Shown: piece by piece, positions 28,641 to 46,840 of the stretch | How positions within the stretch are numbered: position 1 is the stretch's first letter | How the letters are laid out: each line of letters starts with the position of its first letter | Assembly: GCF_020382885.2 (NCBI RefSeq) | Contig: NC_058497.1 | Span: forward strand, 19,956,330-20,020,329 | Length of the DNA stretch: 64,000 bases | Direction of reading: 5' to 3' | Source of the DNA: Scatophagus argus | Taxonomy: Eukaryota > Chordata > Actinopteri > Scatophagidae | Notes under the pieces: generated by a model | Told to the model about the DNA's origin: nothing | The model's database searches: none | Seen by the model: only the letters and a program-made list of their open reading frames with translations | Program-made: the position numbers and the translations under genes

Positions 28641-31427
28641 GATTAATCAAACGAGAGTCAGTTTGAGGAGCATCACATTTTCGGATTTCTCAAGTCACTG
28701 ATTTACTGCTCTTTATTCAAAAAGCATGAGGTCAGTGATTTTCGTCAAAAGGTCATCACAAGCTTTGTTGCAGTCTATTGATTTCCTTTGTTAACCTGCT
28801 GTCTACATATTCGTGCACAAAAAATCATTTAACCTCCTGTGGCTCGGACTTCTCCCAGACGTTGTTGAGCCATCCATCATCACACAAACCACATGACTGT
28901 CATGGTGAGTTTTGTTGCTCTGGGGCAAAAGTGACAGCTCTATGAACTGGATGCTGTGATTACAGCAGCTGGAGAGCAAGCAGACTAAAGTCCATCTCAC
29001 AAGTTATTAAAACTTGAGATGGTCCCTTAAAGAATATTTTGTCTGATTTCAAAGCAGGATGAAGACTCGAGGCTTGGTGGCCTGGGGTGAAACATGGCAG
29101 CACGCGACCAGTCAGGTGAGGAAATAAAGCCACGATTTAACACTTAAGTCAATCACTATTCTTCAGCAGCGATAGCAAACACGAGGAGGTTATATTTCTG
29201 AGCACTGACACTGATAAAACAGACAGACTCGTCGCATTTTGAAAAGTTTATGATCTGACTTAACGTGATCTGCACCTCAAAGATGCAAAGAAGATAATAG
29301 CCGTACAGCTCCAGAAATATCCACCCATTAGAGGGAAGGAAGAAGGGAGAAAAGGGAGATGGAGAGAAAGAGGGGACCAATGTAGAAGCAGAGAACAGAG
29401 ACGGATCTATAAATAGGCCTCCCTGCAGCCTGTGAGTAGACAGTGAGTAGACCAGAGACATCAATGTGACAGCATCTCCACTATAGAGACTATGCGCCTC
29501 TGTATGGATGGTGAGGGTTCATCTCCGCGGTTAAGAGAGTCTGATTCATCAGTTTTACCCCCAGCTGAGCAAACACATAAAATGACACGAAATCACACAG
29601 ATAACACAAACAATCAACTCTGCTATCTGCCCCTTTTTCCTTAAAGTTCGCTCCACTGTGTTATTTCTTTTATGATAGGACAAAGAGCGCCGCTGACTCT
29701 ATCAGGCACAAAGACAGCTGTTATGCATGACTGCTGCAAAATGAATTATTCAAGCTAACGTTCAGACTTTGTATTATTTATCAAAAAGTGCCACAGTGTT
29801 CAGCCGAAGGTTTTAAGAGACTATTTTAGGGAGCACTTGTCCCAAAACATTGCAGGATACATTGCATGTGATAGGAAGTTGGAAAGTGTCGTCACATGAT
29901 TTTTCTTTCTTTTTTGGAGAGCTTATCCTTCATGTTAATGCTTTCCAACTGGCAGCAACATGAATCGACACTGCTGTCATCCGAAGAGTGTGGCTTAGAT
30001 TTCCTTCTTGTCATTTCTGACGATCAAACGGATTCCTAATAATGCTGGAGGTGATTATTCATAACTACAGAGGCTTGTGTGATGACTACAAGTTTGTAAA
30101 AGGTGAGTCTAAAATTAAGTCCTCCCCCCTCCTCCCGCTGTCTCACAGTTACGTCACTCTGCATGTTCTTTCAGGACCTCCCATTGCAGGAGAGTCACAG
30201 TCACACCACGTTCCCTGACAAGACCACATCACCATCAAAATAACACAAGCGTGTCCAAACTTTGTTATTTAAAGTTTTAAACATTCAGTTTCTTCAGTTC
30301 ATTTTATTTTTTCTGACACGATACGAATAAAAATCCTCTGCAAAGCGACCAAATGTGCATATGTAAAGAAACCTCAACCTGTAGGAAAAATCATTTCCTT
30401 TAAATCTTTAAATATCATTAAATTCTTCAGATTTCTACAAATGTGTACATGTTTAGTAGAGAAATGATGGAGAACACTGAGCAGACAACAAATGTTTAAC
30501 TGTTACTGCAGCCACTGATTGTCTAACAGAGAACAGCTGCAGGACAGATAACGAGGAGTAAAAAACAAATCCAATTTTTTTAAGAAGCAGAGAGCAGAGA
30601 ATCAAAAAGGATTTTTGTTGTTATTGTGAAGCTGAACAGCTCTGTCTTTCATTTAGACAAAATAAAGTCTAACAAGCAAGCTTTAAACACTAGGTGTGTC
30701 TTGCAGTGCTTGTTACTCACTTTCCTTTGACAAAATGTTCTTTTCCCTTCTGCAAGTTCAAAAACATTTCAAGAAAGAAGAAATCCTGGAGCATCCAAAG
30801 CCTACCGTTTTAGGGTGGGACAGTCAGCTCGCCGAGGGGGTGACCTGTGTGACCTCCTCTGGCTGAGCGCTGATTTTGGGGGGCGGACTCCGGATCCTAA
30901 ATATACATTTACATTTGGCTGCAGGTGTTTTAGAAAGTCCAATTTCTTTTTGTCTTTACACAAATGAAAGTGAGAATGATGTGAATCACTTGTCTGGCAG
31001 CCTGTGGTGTTAATCTACACATTGCATGTAATATCTATTTTGGAAGTCTTAATTCCCACCACAGACAGGCTCACAATGTGATAATGAGCTGTTAATGACT
31101 AAAGGACATTTTGCATCGTGAATTCATCTGTGAACGCTGGATTTGTTAAAAAGACATGCACTCTGTTGCCTTCTGCCCGTCATTATTAAGAGGTTTTTCT
31201 GTACTCCCAGTGCATTGACTCATGTCTGCTCTGCTGTTCCTCACTGTGAGGTGACAGTGTATTCTTTCTACCTCAACAACATCTAGCCAGTCATGCTTTG
31301 TTTTGCAGTTAGCTCCTCAGGTGCCAACCGGATGACAAATCATACCTTTCAGTGTTTATGGGTCTGCCTGCTGTCTGAACTGGTGACTCATTATGTATGG
31401 GCACAGGGGATTCCCAACAGTGCAGGG

Positions 31428-31491
31428 AAGAAGAAGAAGAAGAAGAAGAAGAAGAAGAAGAAGAAGAAGAAGAAGAAGAAGAAGAAGAAGA
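31428..31491 (+). repeat. (AAG)n microsatellite
   Basis: About 21 perfect GAA/AAG units. It makes long Lys or Ser runs in the open frames that cross it, so those frames are artefacts. Confidence 0.97.
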
Positions 31492-32509
31492 CCTTCCCCC
31501 ACTTTGCAGCCTTGAGGGGATGTGCCGTTGAGGGGGGTGACGTGGAGCTGGCTGAGGCTGTAGAGGCAAAACGTGGCCTGGTGACAGAAATAAAGGGCGA
31601 AATGTGAGAGCCAAGGGTCAGTGTTTAGCTAAATATCTGAGGCTGAACTGCAGCTGGCTCTGGATGTGGAAACTGAGAGGGAGTCTGGGTGTGGAACCAG
31701 ACGCTGAAGCAAAGTTTCCCCTGCACACCCACAAAACAATGACACCACAGCTACAGCGCCCCCCCCCCACCACCACCACCACCACCCTCCCAAAAAAATA
31801 AACACCTTATTATGTATTTTAAAATGCAGAAAATACAATAGAAGGGAATAGAAGGTTGCATTACCACTCAGGCAGTGAGCTCAGGAAAAAGAGCAGTCAT
31901 ACAGTGAAGTTACGGGTCTGTATGAGCGCAGTATTGTGCTGTTGCATGGCAACAGTTTCCAGAGAAATCTTTGGTCAGAAACACTCCTCTTTGGTCCTCA
32001 CATAACTGCAACGGCAGAAAAATGGGCTGACTGCAGGAATACAAATGGTCTCATGAACCATTTCAGCCTACAGAGGCTTAATATTTGTTTGTATTCTGTT
32101 TTGTATTTTAACATATTTTCCAGAGCAGCTGACACACCGAATCTGACATGAGAGTGGATGTAGCTTATTATGCGTCATATTCTAAATCTTTTTTAGGCCG
32201 TGTCGTGTCGGAGGCTACAGGGCACCTGGGGAGATGTGGTGGTGAAGTATGTGCCACAAGCTACAGCTTTCATACAACCTGTCTCCAAGTGATCACAAAA
32301 CAGTAATAATTTAATCTTTCCTCTTTATAATGCCATGACACTACAACACTGATGCAAAACCAAACAGAGAGCAGATAATACTAACAGCTGCATTTGTTAC
32401 ATAATGCTAATAGGCGACTGCTGTTTATGTGATATGTTGATATGATGCGTTCGCGTTTATTCAATTAAAGCTGAGACAAAAATACCATCTCATGTCTGTG
32501 CAGTGCATA

Positions 32510-32740
32510 TCAGGCTGGGGCCTGTTAGCATAGCTTAGCATAAAGACTGAAAACGGGGAGAAACAGCTAGCCTGGCTCTGTTCAAATGTCACAATATCAG
32601 CCAACCAGCCCGTCTAACACAATATAACTTCTATCTTTAATCTGTACAAAAACTGTGCTCAGTGTAAAAACAACTTGTAGCCTTTGTTTTTACCTTCAGG
32701 CTAGTTTTTCCCCCATAAATGTCAAATTAGTCCTTTAAAG
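32510..32740. repeat. 'TAGCTTAGCATAAAG' repeat copy
   Basis: Begins with TTAGCATAGCTTAGCATAAAG and carries the AAACAGCTAGCCTGGCTCTG block typical of this fish repeat. This is the best preserved of the three copies in the window. Confidence 0.65.
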
Positions 32741-34612
32741 TTGCCATTATATGGTGTATGAATGCTCCTGATGTGTCACGCTGTGGTTCCTAGTAAAATG
32801 TTTAATTAAAACAAACAAACAAACAAACAAACAAACAAAAAATTTTCTAGGCCTGCAATACATCCAGAGCTTCTTGCCTTCTCTCAGTGCTTTTCTCTGT
32901 TCCACATTGTTCTGTTCTGTCTCAGACCGTCAGAGTTTTTGTTCCTCCTACCACACACACACCTCCAGAGAAACGTTCAGGTCCACAGCATGCAGTCCTC
33001 TGTTTGGACCTGTTGGTCTACCTCAGGAGCACCTGCCACTCCGAAACCAGTGGTGTATCCACAGCTCAACGTGATTAACCTCAAATTTATGGTGATCGGT
33101 GTGTTTGCAGTGGAACCACAGCTCGGGGATTTTACATTCTGCAGCATCATGCCTCCTCCTCATCCTCAGCACTGAAACGTCTATTTTTGCAGGGGAGATG
33201 GGAGCAGTATAAGGATACAGTGTGCATTTTGATGAAATATCTTAATGTTTATTGACAGATTATTTTTCCAGATTGGGCTTGCAACAGAATCCCCACTCTT
33301 CAATCCTCTTCAAAGCTCCAAAGCTTTCACTAAAATTGTTTTATCATGCAACTCAAAATTAAAGCAGGGTTATAACTATTACCCTAATCCATGAAATGAT
33401 GAACTATTTGGAGGTAAATAAAGGTCAATTCATTTCCTGGCATGTGAAGTAACCTGTATGGTTGCTGCATTGCATTTTCTTCACTGGAAGGGCATCATGG
33501 AGGCCATTTGACTTTTTTTTTTAACCTTGTCATATTTGGAACCTCAACTTTTTTCTAATTTAGAGTTATTGTCCATCACAGTTTCTTCCAGTAAAAACCT
33601 AAATGGCGGTCATCTGTCTTCAGCCATCTAGTGGAAGTGTGCTTGGCTCGCTGTCTTGCTGCCCTGCATGCATACTTAATTTGTACTGCTGTCTTTGAGC
33701 ATTAATTAATAATTTATCTAAATGTTGTAAACTTGTCACGGCAGGATTCTTGGAGCTGGATGAGTCTTTCTCAAGAAAACCTTAGCAACTACTGCTTTTG
33801 GCAAGGACTCAAATTCAGGGCTTCTACTGGTTTGTGGTTGATCTTTTTACTTGGAATACAAGGCTGCCCTCTACTGGCCATAAGAACGAGGTGCATTTGA
33901 TACCGAAACTAAAATCAGTGTGTGTTTAGACTGTGTCGCTGCAGAGTATTTTTTAAAGATTTGTTGGTAATACTTTTTAATGCGGACAAGTTAAGATATC
34001 AATTTAAAGGCATTCTGGATGTTTTATGGAGAAAATTAGAGAAATTTAAGAAAAACAATCTAAAAACTTTGCTGAACAGTAAGGCAAACCAAAGACAGAC
34101 CCGAGAGAAAGCAACACGCGTGTTGTCACGAGGTCGCCATCTAGTGTTTAACACTGAACACGGAAACTGTCACAGTGCTCAAGTTACACGAAACACAAAC
34201 ACATCGCTGGCTTTTTCTGCAATCATTCAGAATAATCCTTTGAAATTAGAACATTTATTATCTTCAACAGTTATCTTCAACAGCTGTAGGAAAATGTAAA
34301 AATATCTTCTTCATGGATCACATTTCCATTTTTAACAACAATTCAAATCAAGTAAATCATATTACATCTGTAAGTGAAATATTAACAAAACAATAAACAA
34401 AAAATCTAATCTGACTCCAAATCATTTTAAGGATTTAATAAACCAACCCATCTATTTGATATTCTCACAGAAATGTCAAAATGTTTTTGCACTGAAGTGT
34501 AAAACCATGTAAGCACAAGCAAGCAGGAAGCAAGAGCAAAACTAGAACAGAGGACAAAAGCAAAAGTAGAAAACAAATAACTTCTCTTTTCAATGTGTGA
34601 TTATGTATCAGT

Positions 34613-40623
<6,011 letters not shown>

Positions 40624-42886
40624 GGTGGTCTCTCCTGGTTCACTCACAGCCACTGAACATCCAGCCTGGAGAGACGCATGCTGATGCTGTCACAGGCAAC
40701 TTAAGTATTTCACTGAATGTAGACGTGAATCAATTCACATTTTGATCGATCTCAGAACCCACTGGCTGTCTGCAGATGTCAGTTTATAGAGGTTACATTT
40801 TCATTAGGCCAAACTCAGCTCTGAGTGAGCTGATCTCTAAAACAAATTGGCTTGAAGAGAAAAAAAAAAACAATGATCTGTAGGGACATTTGTAGATAAT
40901 AAGTAAAAACACGACTCACATGGCAAAAATCCTCTTAAATTCAAACACTGACTTCCTCCTTTTGAATTTTCAACCATAAAAAAAAATGCTAATGCTAACG
41001 CTAACCCCAGAAATCAGTTTATTTCATTGTTTTTTTCACTTTGATGAATGCATCTGATGTGCTGCAAATTCCTCCATTTGTGATCTCATTCACCACTTCC
41101 TCCATTAACAGATGGTACAAGATGGGTAACATAAGAGATAAAATCACAGGAAACAACAACTTGGCAGCAGATAAGAGTCAGTCAGCATGAGAACCGCTCA
41201 CTGTTGCCTGAAATGCAATATGGAGAACTGAAAAGCTCCTTATGTAACCAAATGGAAAGCTTTAACAGGCAGGTGAATTTACAATGTTTACACAACACAC
41301 AACACTGTTACTGCAAGTTTACTCATGCTTAAAGGTATCTATACATTTGCAACATGTAAATCCATAAAACCTATTCGAAATGATAACTAAGAGCTATGCA
41401 GCAAAAGCCCCTTCTTCATCTGAATCCTCTTTAACACATGGCACTAATAAAACACGTATAATCCAGCGTGAGGTGAATTATTTACTCACTCGGAGGAGGC
41501 GTCCCGTGTTCAGGGCTGTTGTGGTTAATCTGCATGTTGTCCTGCTGCTCTCAGGAGGAAAGTCCGCTGCGTCTCAGAGCTGGACTTTCACTGACGGGCA
41601 GGGAGGGAGCTCTGCAGCGCTCGTCTTAAGGATTAACCGAGGCCACATATAGCTGAGTTATTCTGAGGCCGGCCGGCAGTGATCACCTGAAGGCTGTAGT
41701 GACATCAGAAGAAACACACACGACCAAAACTCCACACTGAGGCCACACTGACTGAACTGACTGTGCTCATGGATAATAATTTAAAAAAAGTATTCTTGGC
41801 TATTTCCACTATTTTGCCGACATTTTTTTACAAGCTTTTTTAAAATAGCATATCTCTTGAATCCACTATTGTATTTAATCAAAAGGGTACTGAATATCTC
41901 CATATGGATCTTCATTCCCAAAAGCTAAAACCCAAACTTGAAAGTTTCTATCTGCAAAAGCAGGAAAAAAGTTATTTTTAAAGGTGAGTAAACATTTAAA
42001 AAGATGAGAATAAAATATTTTGAAAAAAAAAATGTAAAAAAAAAAAGTGAATGTGTAATGAAATTATGAAATTGAAATTTAAAAAATGAAATTATGTGTA
42101 CAGCAAGTTTTAAAGCAAAGTCACATAATGTTTTACATTAAAACATTTCAGGACTGTCATGAGCAAATATAACTGGACAATTAAGGTCATAAAAAAATAA
42201 AACTGAATAAAACACCAAACAGTCATGTAAAATAAAAAAACAAAAACAACAACACAAATAGGATGTGTTGTAAATAAAACAGTGTGCTAGACATAAAGAA
42301 GGAAAACAAAAATAGCTCAATTCTCTTGTCGCTCCTGCCGGTTTTTTGGGGCACTGCTGTCCTCAGTGCGAGTGTGTCAGTTCTGACACTTGAACTGAAC
42401 ATGCAGGAACACAAAGCAGACACAAAACACCTTGTGTGTCTATGTGTGTGTGTGAAACTGGAAGCAATCTCACACTTTTAATGTTTTCTTGGCTGTTCAT
42501 GTCTTCAGCAGACACTCAAGCCTAACATTGAGCGAGGGTTTCACTTTGCGTGGGAATTCTGATCACTTCTAACCCGCAGCCAAACACATGTGACCAGAAC
42601 AGCTTTGTAAAGGAGAAGGAACAACAACATAAGACCAGCTGACAGTTACAGACTGCAAACACTGATATTCGCTGATATTACTGATTGTAAAAACGACAAA
42701 GACTCCATGTGAATTAATTTAGGCTTATCACTACGACTTCAGACTGTTACAGTAAGTGCGTACAGTTTTCCAACAGACCTTGAATGCAACATTAACAGCT
42801 CACATTGCGCTTCAGCAGGACGCATCAGGCACAAAGAGGCACCAAACTCTGATGAAGCATCCACAGTCATCATCATCATCATCATC
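40624..42886. other. Region between camkk1 and vps37d starts
   Basis: The two genes diverge here. A non-coding first exon of camkk1 probably lies near 41490-41650 on the minus strand, in a GC-richer patch ending with donor GTGAGTAAAT. The rest is AT-rich, with poly-A tracts near 42025-42050, and shows no coding exon. Confidence 0.4.
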
Positions 42887-42917
42887 ATGTCTCTGCCGGT
42901 GCAGTTTGGTGCTCTGA
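42852..42917 (+). promoter_or_regulatory. Overlapping upstream open frame of vps37d
   Basis: An ATG at 42852 opens 21 codons (MKHPQ, seven Ser, CLCRCSLVL) and ends at 42917, overlapping the main start at 42887 in another frame. The serines come from a (TCA)n tract that abuts the main ATG. Overlapping upstream frames commonly lower translation of the main product. Confidence 0.4.
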
Positions 42918-44395
42918 GGACCAGAGAGCTGCGAGAGCTGCTGGAGGACGAAGACAAAATAAATCACATCATCAGCTGCAGTGAGAAGGTGAGTCTGTAG
43001 GCAAGTCACAAGTGATGCTGTGTTTGATAACAGGTTGGTCTACAGACTAAAACAATTTTGTTATATGTTATATGTTTGTTATATATATGTTATGCATATA
43101 ATGGTGCAAAGTGTCTGTGAAATCTCCATTTCTTGAACTACACGTGGTCATTTCCAGTTTCAGCAAATGCACGGGGCTGCAGAGAGGATCCTGGTTTCAA
43201 ATCAAAAGCTGGCAAAAGTCGGTCTTTCCCAAAAACCCACATTTAGAGATGCCAAGTTGCTACTTGCAATGAAGTACAAGGAGCTCGAAAAACTGAGGAG
43301 CCTCATCCAGGCCAAACATGAAAAACTGGGTGAGCTTTTGAAGTAATTTCTGTTTAATTTTATTTAATCCGGCTGTCTTAACTGCATTGCTTTCCAACAT
43401 TTGCTCTTTGCGCTCTGCAGCAGACAAGCACAGGTTGCCCCATGCCCAGTGGTGTCTCCTGAATAAGATCAGTCACGCTGAGGAGGAGTGTGAGGTAAGC
43501 CTTCACTTCGTATTCTCTTGAACAAAGTGTGCTACATCACACAGCAGAGAATGAGACGCTGCTCAACAATTATCTCACTGTATGATGTTTTCCTTCTGCT
43601 GATAGACTTCACATACTGACAAGTGTGTCGGATAAATATGAAACTAGCTGCCCCGTGTTTCCTTCAGAGGCTTCTTTCACATATTGAATTACATGTAGTT
43701 TGAGTCATCTTTGGGCTTATCTCTATACGTTCACCTTCTTATGAAAAACGCCTGCATTACAAGAGCAGAAAAGACAAGCAGACAAATAAAAGGCCTCAGT
43801 GTCATCCTAGTTTTTTGTTTCTTTCACACTTGAGAAAGCCAATACTCTCAAAAGTTCAGGCTGTTGTGGAAGCACAGGAGAGGTCTGATCTGGTGTAACA
43901 TAATACCCACCTTGTGTGTGTGTGTGTGTGTGTGTGTTTTGGAAAATAATGAGTTATTCCTCCTGACAGCTGCTGTTTCAGAGGTTTGCGGAGGGGAAAA
44001 CGCCACTGGCAGATTTTTTGGATTCATTTCTCAGCACGCGAAAACTCCAACACATCAGTTTGGTCCTGGTGAAGAAACTCCAGGAAACGACTGAACTCAA
44101 ACCAGCACAAAGCCTCAGAGAGACTCACGCTGACGCTCAGCATAACGCCTGCCTTCCTCTCTGCGGTCTAACCTCAGCTGTGGTCTTACCCGCCTGCTGC
44201 CACACTCCGGTTCTGCTGCCCTTTGCTACCCATGCAAACTCTGGCTCCTGTCTACAGTATTTACCATTTTGCCCTGATTACAGCCAGCACCTGCGGGTAG
44301 GAGTTCATGGACGAGGCCCCAGATGGCCAGCGAGACCTACACGCCTTGAGCCGCTGAAGATGCAGCAGAGGAAGCATCAAGAAGCACCACACTGA
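42887..44395 (+). CDS. vps37d: Vacuolar protein sorting-associated protein 37D
   Basis: A VPS37 subunit of ESCRT-I, which sorts ubiquitinated cargo into multivesicular bodies at the endosome. Four exons (42887-42988, 43158-43329, 43421-43494, 43982-44395) join in frame to 253 aa; human VPS37D is 251. The Mod(r) domain covers most of the protein: FGALRTRELRELLEDEDKIN at the start parallels the human FGxLxTxxLRxLLxDExKL, followed by the helical-hairpin stretch KYKELEKLRSLIQAKHEKL and GKTPLADFLDSFLSTRKLQH. The tail after about residue 170 is rich in Cys, His and Pro, unlike the plain Pro-rich tails of VPS37B and C. The C isoform is the main alternative; the N-terminus and the family neighbour ywhag favour D. 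Confidence 0.85.
43914..43938. repeat. (TG)n before vps37d exon 4
   Basis: A pure GT run of about 12 units lies about 45 bases upstream of the exon 4 acceptor, in the intron 3 polypyrimidine neighbourhood. Confidence 0.9.
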
Positions 44396-45434
44396 GATGA
44401 CATGTTTTAGTTTTCCATTAGGGTTAATGAGGTGGAAATGGTCGCTGAGTAAAGTTTCCACAGCGTCAAGTATTAAAACCTGATTGGTATCGAACAGCAG
44501 GCGTTGGATGCTTTTACAGATTTTGAGTTTGTTTAAATTTTTATTTATTTCTTTCATGAGACATTTCCTGATTTAAGTCATAACTTAAGGAATATTTGAG
44601 TGTTGAGGCAAAGAAAATTCAAAAGTGTAAGAGAGTTGAATGAAAGAATGAAAGTCTTTCATTCACCACACAGAGAGCAGGTCTGAATATGTCATCAAAC
44701 TTTCATCATTTTGTGCACTAAGAGTTTCTTCATTTACTGGATGCCCATTTGTTTGTCCAGCACACATGTGAAAGCGAGAAAACAACCCGTGAGTTTAAAC
44801 AGCTGAGTGAACAAAGGGAACACGGTAAAGAACATATTTATGGTTCCTTCAGTCTGAAAAGTGGTGACCAGCTGATTCAGTGAACATGAACTGCTCAGTG
44901 ACACCTGATATCTCTGATCGTCTGTGTGCCGAGACTCCTGCCAAGGTCAGCAAAGGACCACAAACAACTCTTTATTTACTTCAAGCTCGCAGTTCATCCT
45001 CACCTTTAGCAGTACGTTTTACATTAGAGGCCGTTCGGGTAACCTTCTAAAACTCACCAATTTGTTCAATATCTTTGTGTTTCCTTCCTTCATTAACTCG
45101 CCTAAACACTCACGAGGGTTAGCCAGGGTGCCATATGGCCCAGTACAGCTTGCCATACAAATTCAGCCATGGAGAAACCTCACTGGCACTACAGGAGATG
45201 ATTAGCAAGGTGGAGCTTGTTCAAAGGCTTCTGTTACACCACAGACTTCAGTTACATCTTTGTCAGCAGCCTCTTTTGTCCCACAACACTCAAATTGGGC
45301 AATTTTCTTGTCTGTCAGCTGATTGTTGTGTGCTTTCTTTCACCTCTTTCACCCCTGTGTCTCTGCACTGTTTAATGGAAAGCCTGCAAAGAAATATGTG
45401 GAAAATATAAAATGAACAAAAAGAAATGAGCTCC

Positions 45435-45645
45435 TATAAGATAATCCTTTAATAATCCCACAGGAGGGAAAAATGTGTGTTAAAGCAGCACAGGAACAGA
45501 AATAAGTCCAGATAAGTAAAAGCACTTAGAAAATAAATAATATTAAGTACATTAAGAACAGGTTAAATAGAAACGATACAAGAGCATTTAGACCACAGGT
45601 AACAGCAGACCACATCCTCACACTGAGAACAGGTATGAGGTGACA
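45435..45645. repeat. LINE-like 3' tail
   Basis: Begins GATAATCCTTTAATAATCCCACAGGAGGGAAA, followed by GCAGCACAGGAACAGAAATA and A-rich DNA. Similar to the 820-1030 tail but more diverged. Confidence 0.5.
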
Positions 45646-45934
45646 CTTGAAGGGGTCCATCATGTACTAATGCGGGCCAGTGCTGGCTGTTGAAAACAGA
45701 CTTTTACAACAGCCAGTACCAGCGGTTTATTCTATTTCATTTGTGCGTAAAGTGTCTGTGTGATCCACAGAGGCACGTGATACACTGATATTAGGTTAAC
45801 CTTTAAATATCTATTTAATCTGTAACATGCATAGATTGCACAGTACGAGGTACACTTGAGGTACTTTTAGCAACTTTGGTTAATTCCTGAGGACAACGAA
45901 CTGATTAATCAACTAGTCAACTAACAGGAAATTC

Positions 45935-46245
45935 CATCCATCCATCTTTTATACCGCTTACCCGTCAGGGTCACAGGGGGGCTGGAGCCGATCCCAGCTG
46001 ACTACGGGCGAAAGGCGGGGTACACCCTGGACTGGCCGCCAGTCAATCACAGGGCAGACACACAACGACAGACAACCACACACCCACACCAAGGGTCAAT
46101 GTAAGGCAGACAGTTAGCCTAATGTGTATGTTTTTGGGATTGTGGGAGGAAGCCGGAGTACCTGGAGAAAACCCACGCAGGCACAGGGAGAACATGCAAA
46201 CTCCACACAGAAGGGCCCAGACCGGGATTCAAACCTAGAACCCTC
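45935..46245. repeat. Teleost interspersed repeat, near full
   Basis: Runs from (CCAT)n through TATACCGCTTACC, GCTGGAGCCGATCCCAGCTG, GGGTACACCCTGGACTGG, GTGGGAGGAAGCCGGAGTAC and ACATGCAAACTCCACACAGA to CCAGACCGGGATTCAAACC. This is a very common fish repeat; a partial copy lies at 335-530. Confidence 0.75.
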
Positions 46246-46840
46246 TTGCTGTGATATATGTTTATACGACACTAAATTTAGAGTGTTGGCTGGAAATTGA
46301 TGAAGAGTTGATGAGTACTGAATGTATGAGCAATCAGAAGATTCATCCAAAATGAAAATAACCGTTAATTTGTAAACATTTACATGAAAGACTGCATTTG
46401 CTTTTACATTTTCCATAAAAACCAAAGAGTTTCACCTGAAACCAGACAGGAACCCAAACAAGACAAATTATCTAGAAAGCCCAAACAGGTTAAATAACTC
46501 TGAAAAGGAAAAGCTGACATCCCCACTGATTGTAGGGAAACTAAAAACATAAATGGTGGATATTCAAGTCTCTCAGTAAGTCATGTCAACTTTTTTGCAT
46601 TATTCCAGGACCCTGACACTGAAGTTTCAGAAAATGTAGCCCCATTAAAGTTAGTGTTCACACATGTGCTTTTCCTACTTCAACATCAAAACGTCTTTTT
46701 AAAACATCAGAAACAAATGAATAATGTGAGCAAGACAGCAACATTTCACCGTGAATCAGCCTCTTCAATAAGAAGTGTGTGAGGAACAAGTCCGGAGCAG
46801 CCACAGTCATAATAACACTGTTTGATACACACTCCTGCTG

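Larger units (their letters stand above)
25931..34612. other. Gene-poor intergenic region
   Basis: I found no protein-coding exon here on either strand. It contains a (CA)n at about 26371-26408, a promoter-like cluster at 27366-27412, teleost repeats at about 28445-28640 and 32510-32740, an (AAG)n at 31428-31491, a (CCA)n at 31760-31787 and a (CAAA)n at 32810-32840. Open frames at 29156-29464 (minus) and 33922-34299 (plus) have no recognisable family. Confidence 0.5.
44396..46840. other. Convergent intergenic of vps37d and ucp3
   Basis: Holds the 3' UTRs of both genes, a LINE-like tail at about 45435-45645 and a full teleost repeat at about 45935-46245. No coding exon is seen; frames at 44924-45410 are repeat-free but show no family. 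Confidence 0.5.

Noticed and set aside
29156-29464. 102-codon minus-strand open frame
   Set aside because: No family, and a low-complexity Ser/Pro/Phe patch; likely chance.
31293-31614. Open frames with long Lys or Ser runs
   Set aside because: They are produced by the (AAG)n microsatellite and are not coding.
33922-34299. 125-codon plus-strand open frame before camkk1 end
   Set aside because: It has no recognisable domain, AT-rich codon use unlike neighbouring genes, and no promoter or splice support.
40624-40653. Extended camkk1 N-terminus (AVSEPGETT before MSADT)
   Set aside because: It would have to start at GTG; the first ATG at 40623 is in good context and gives the family length.
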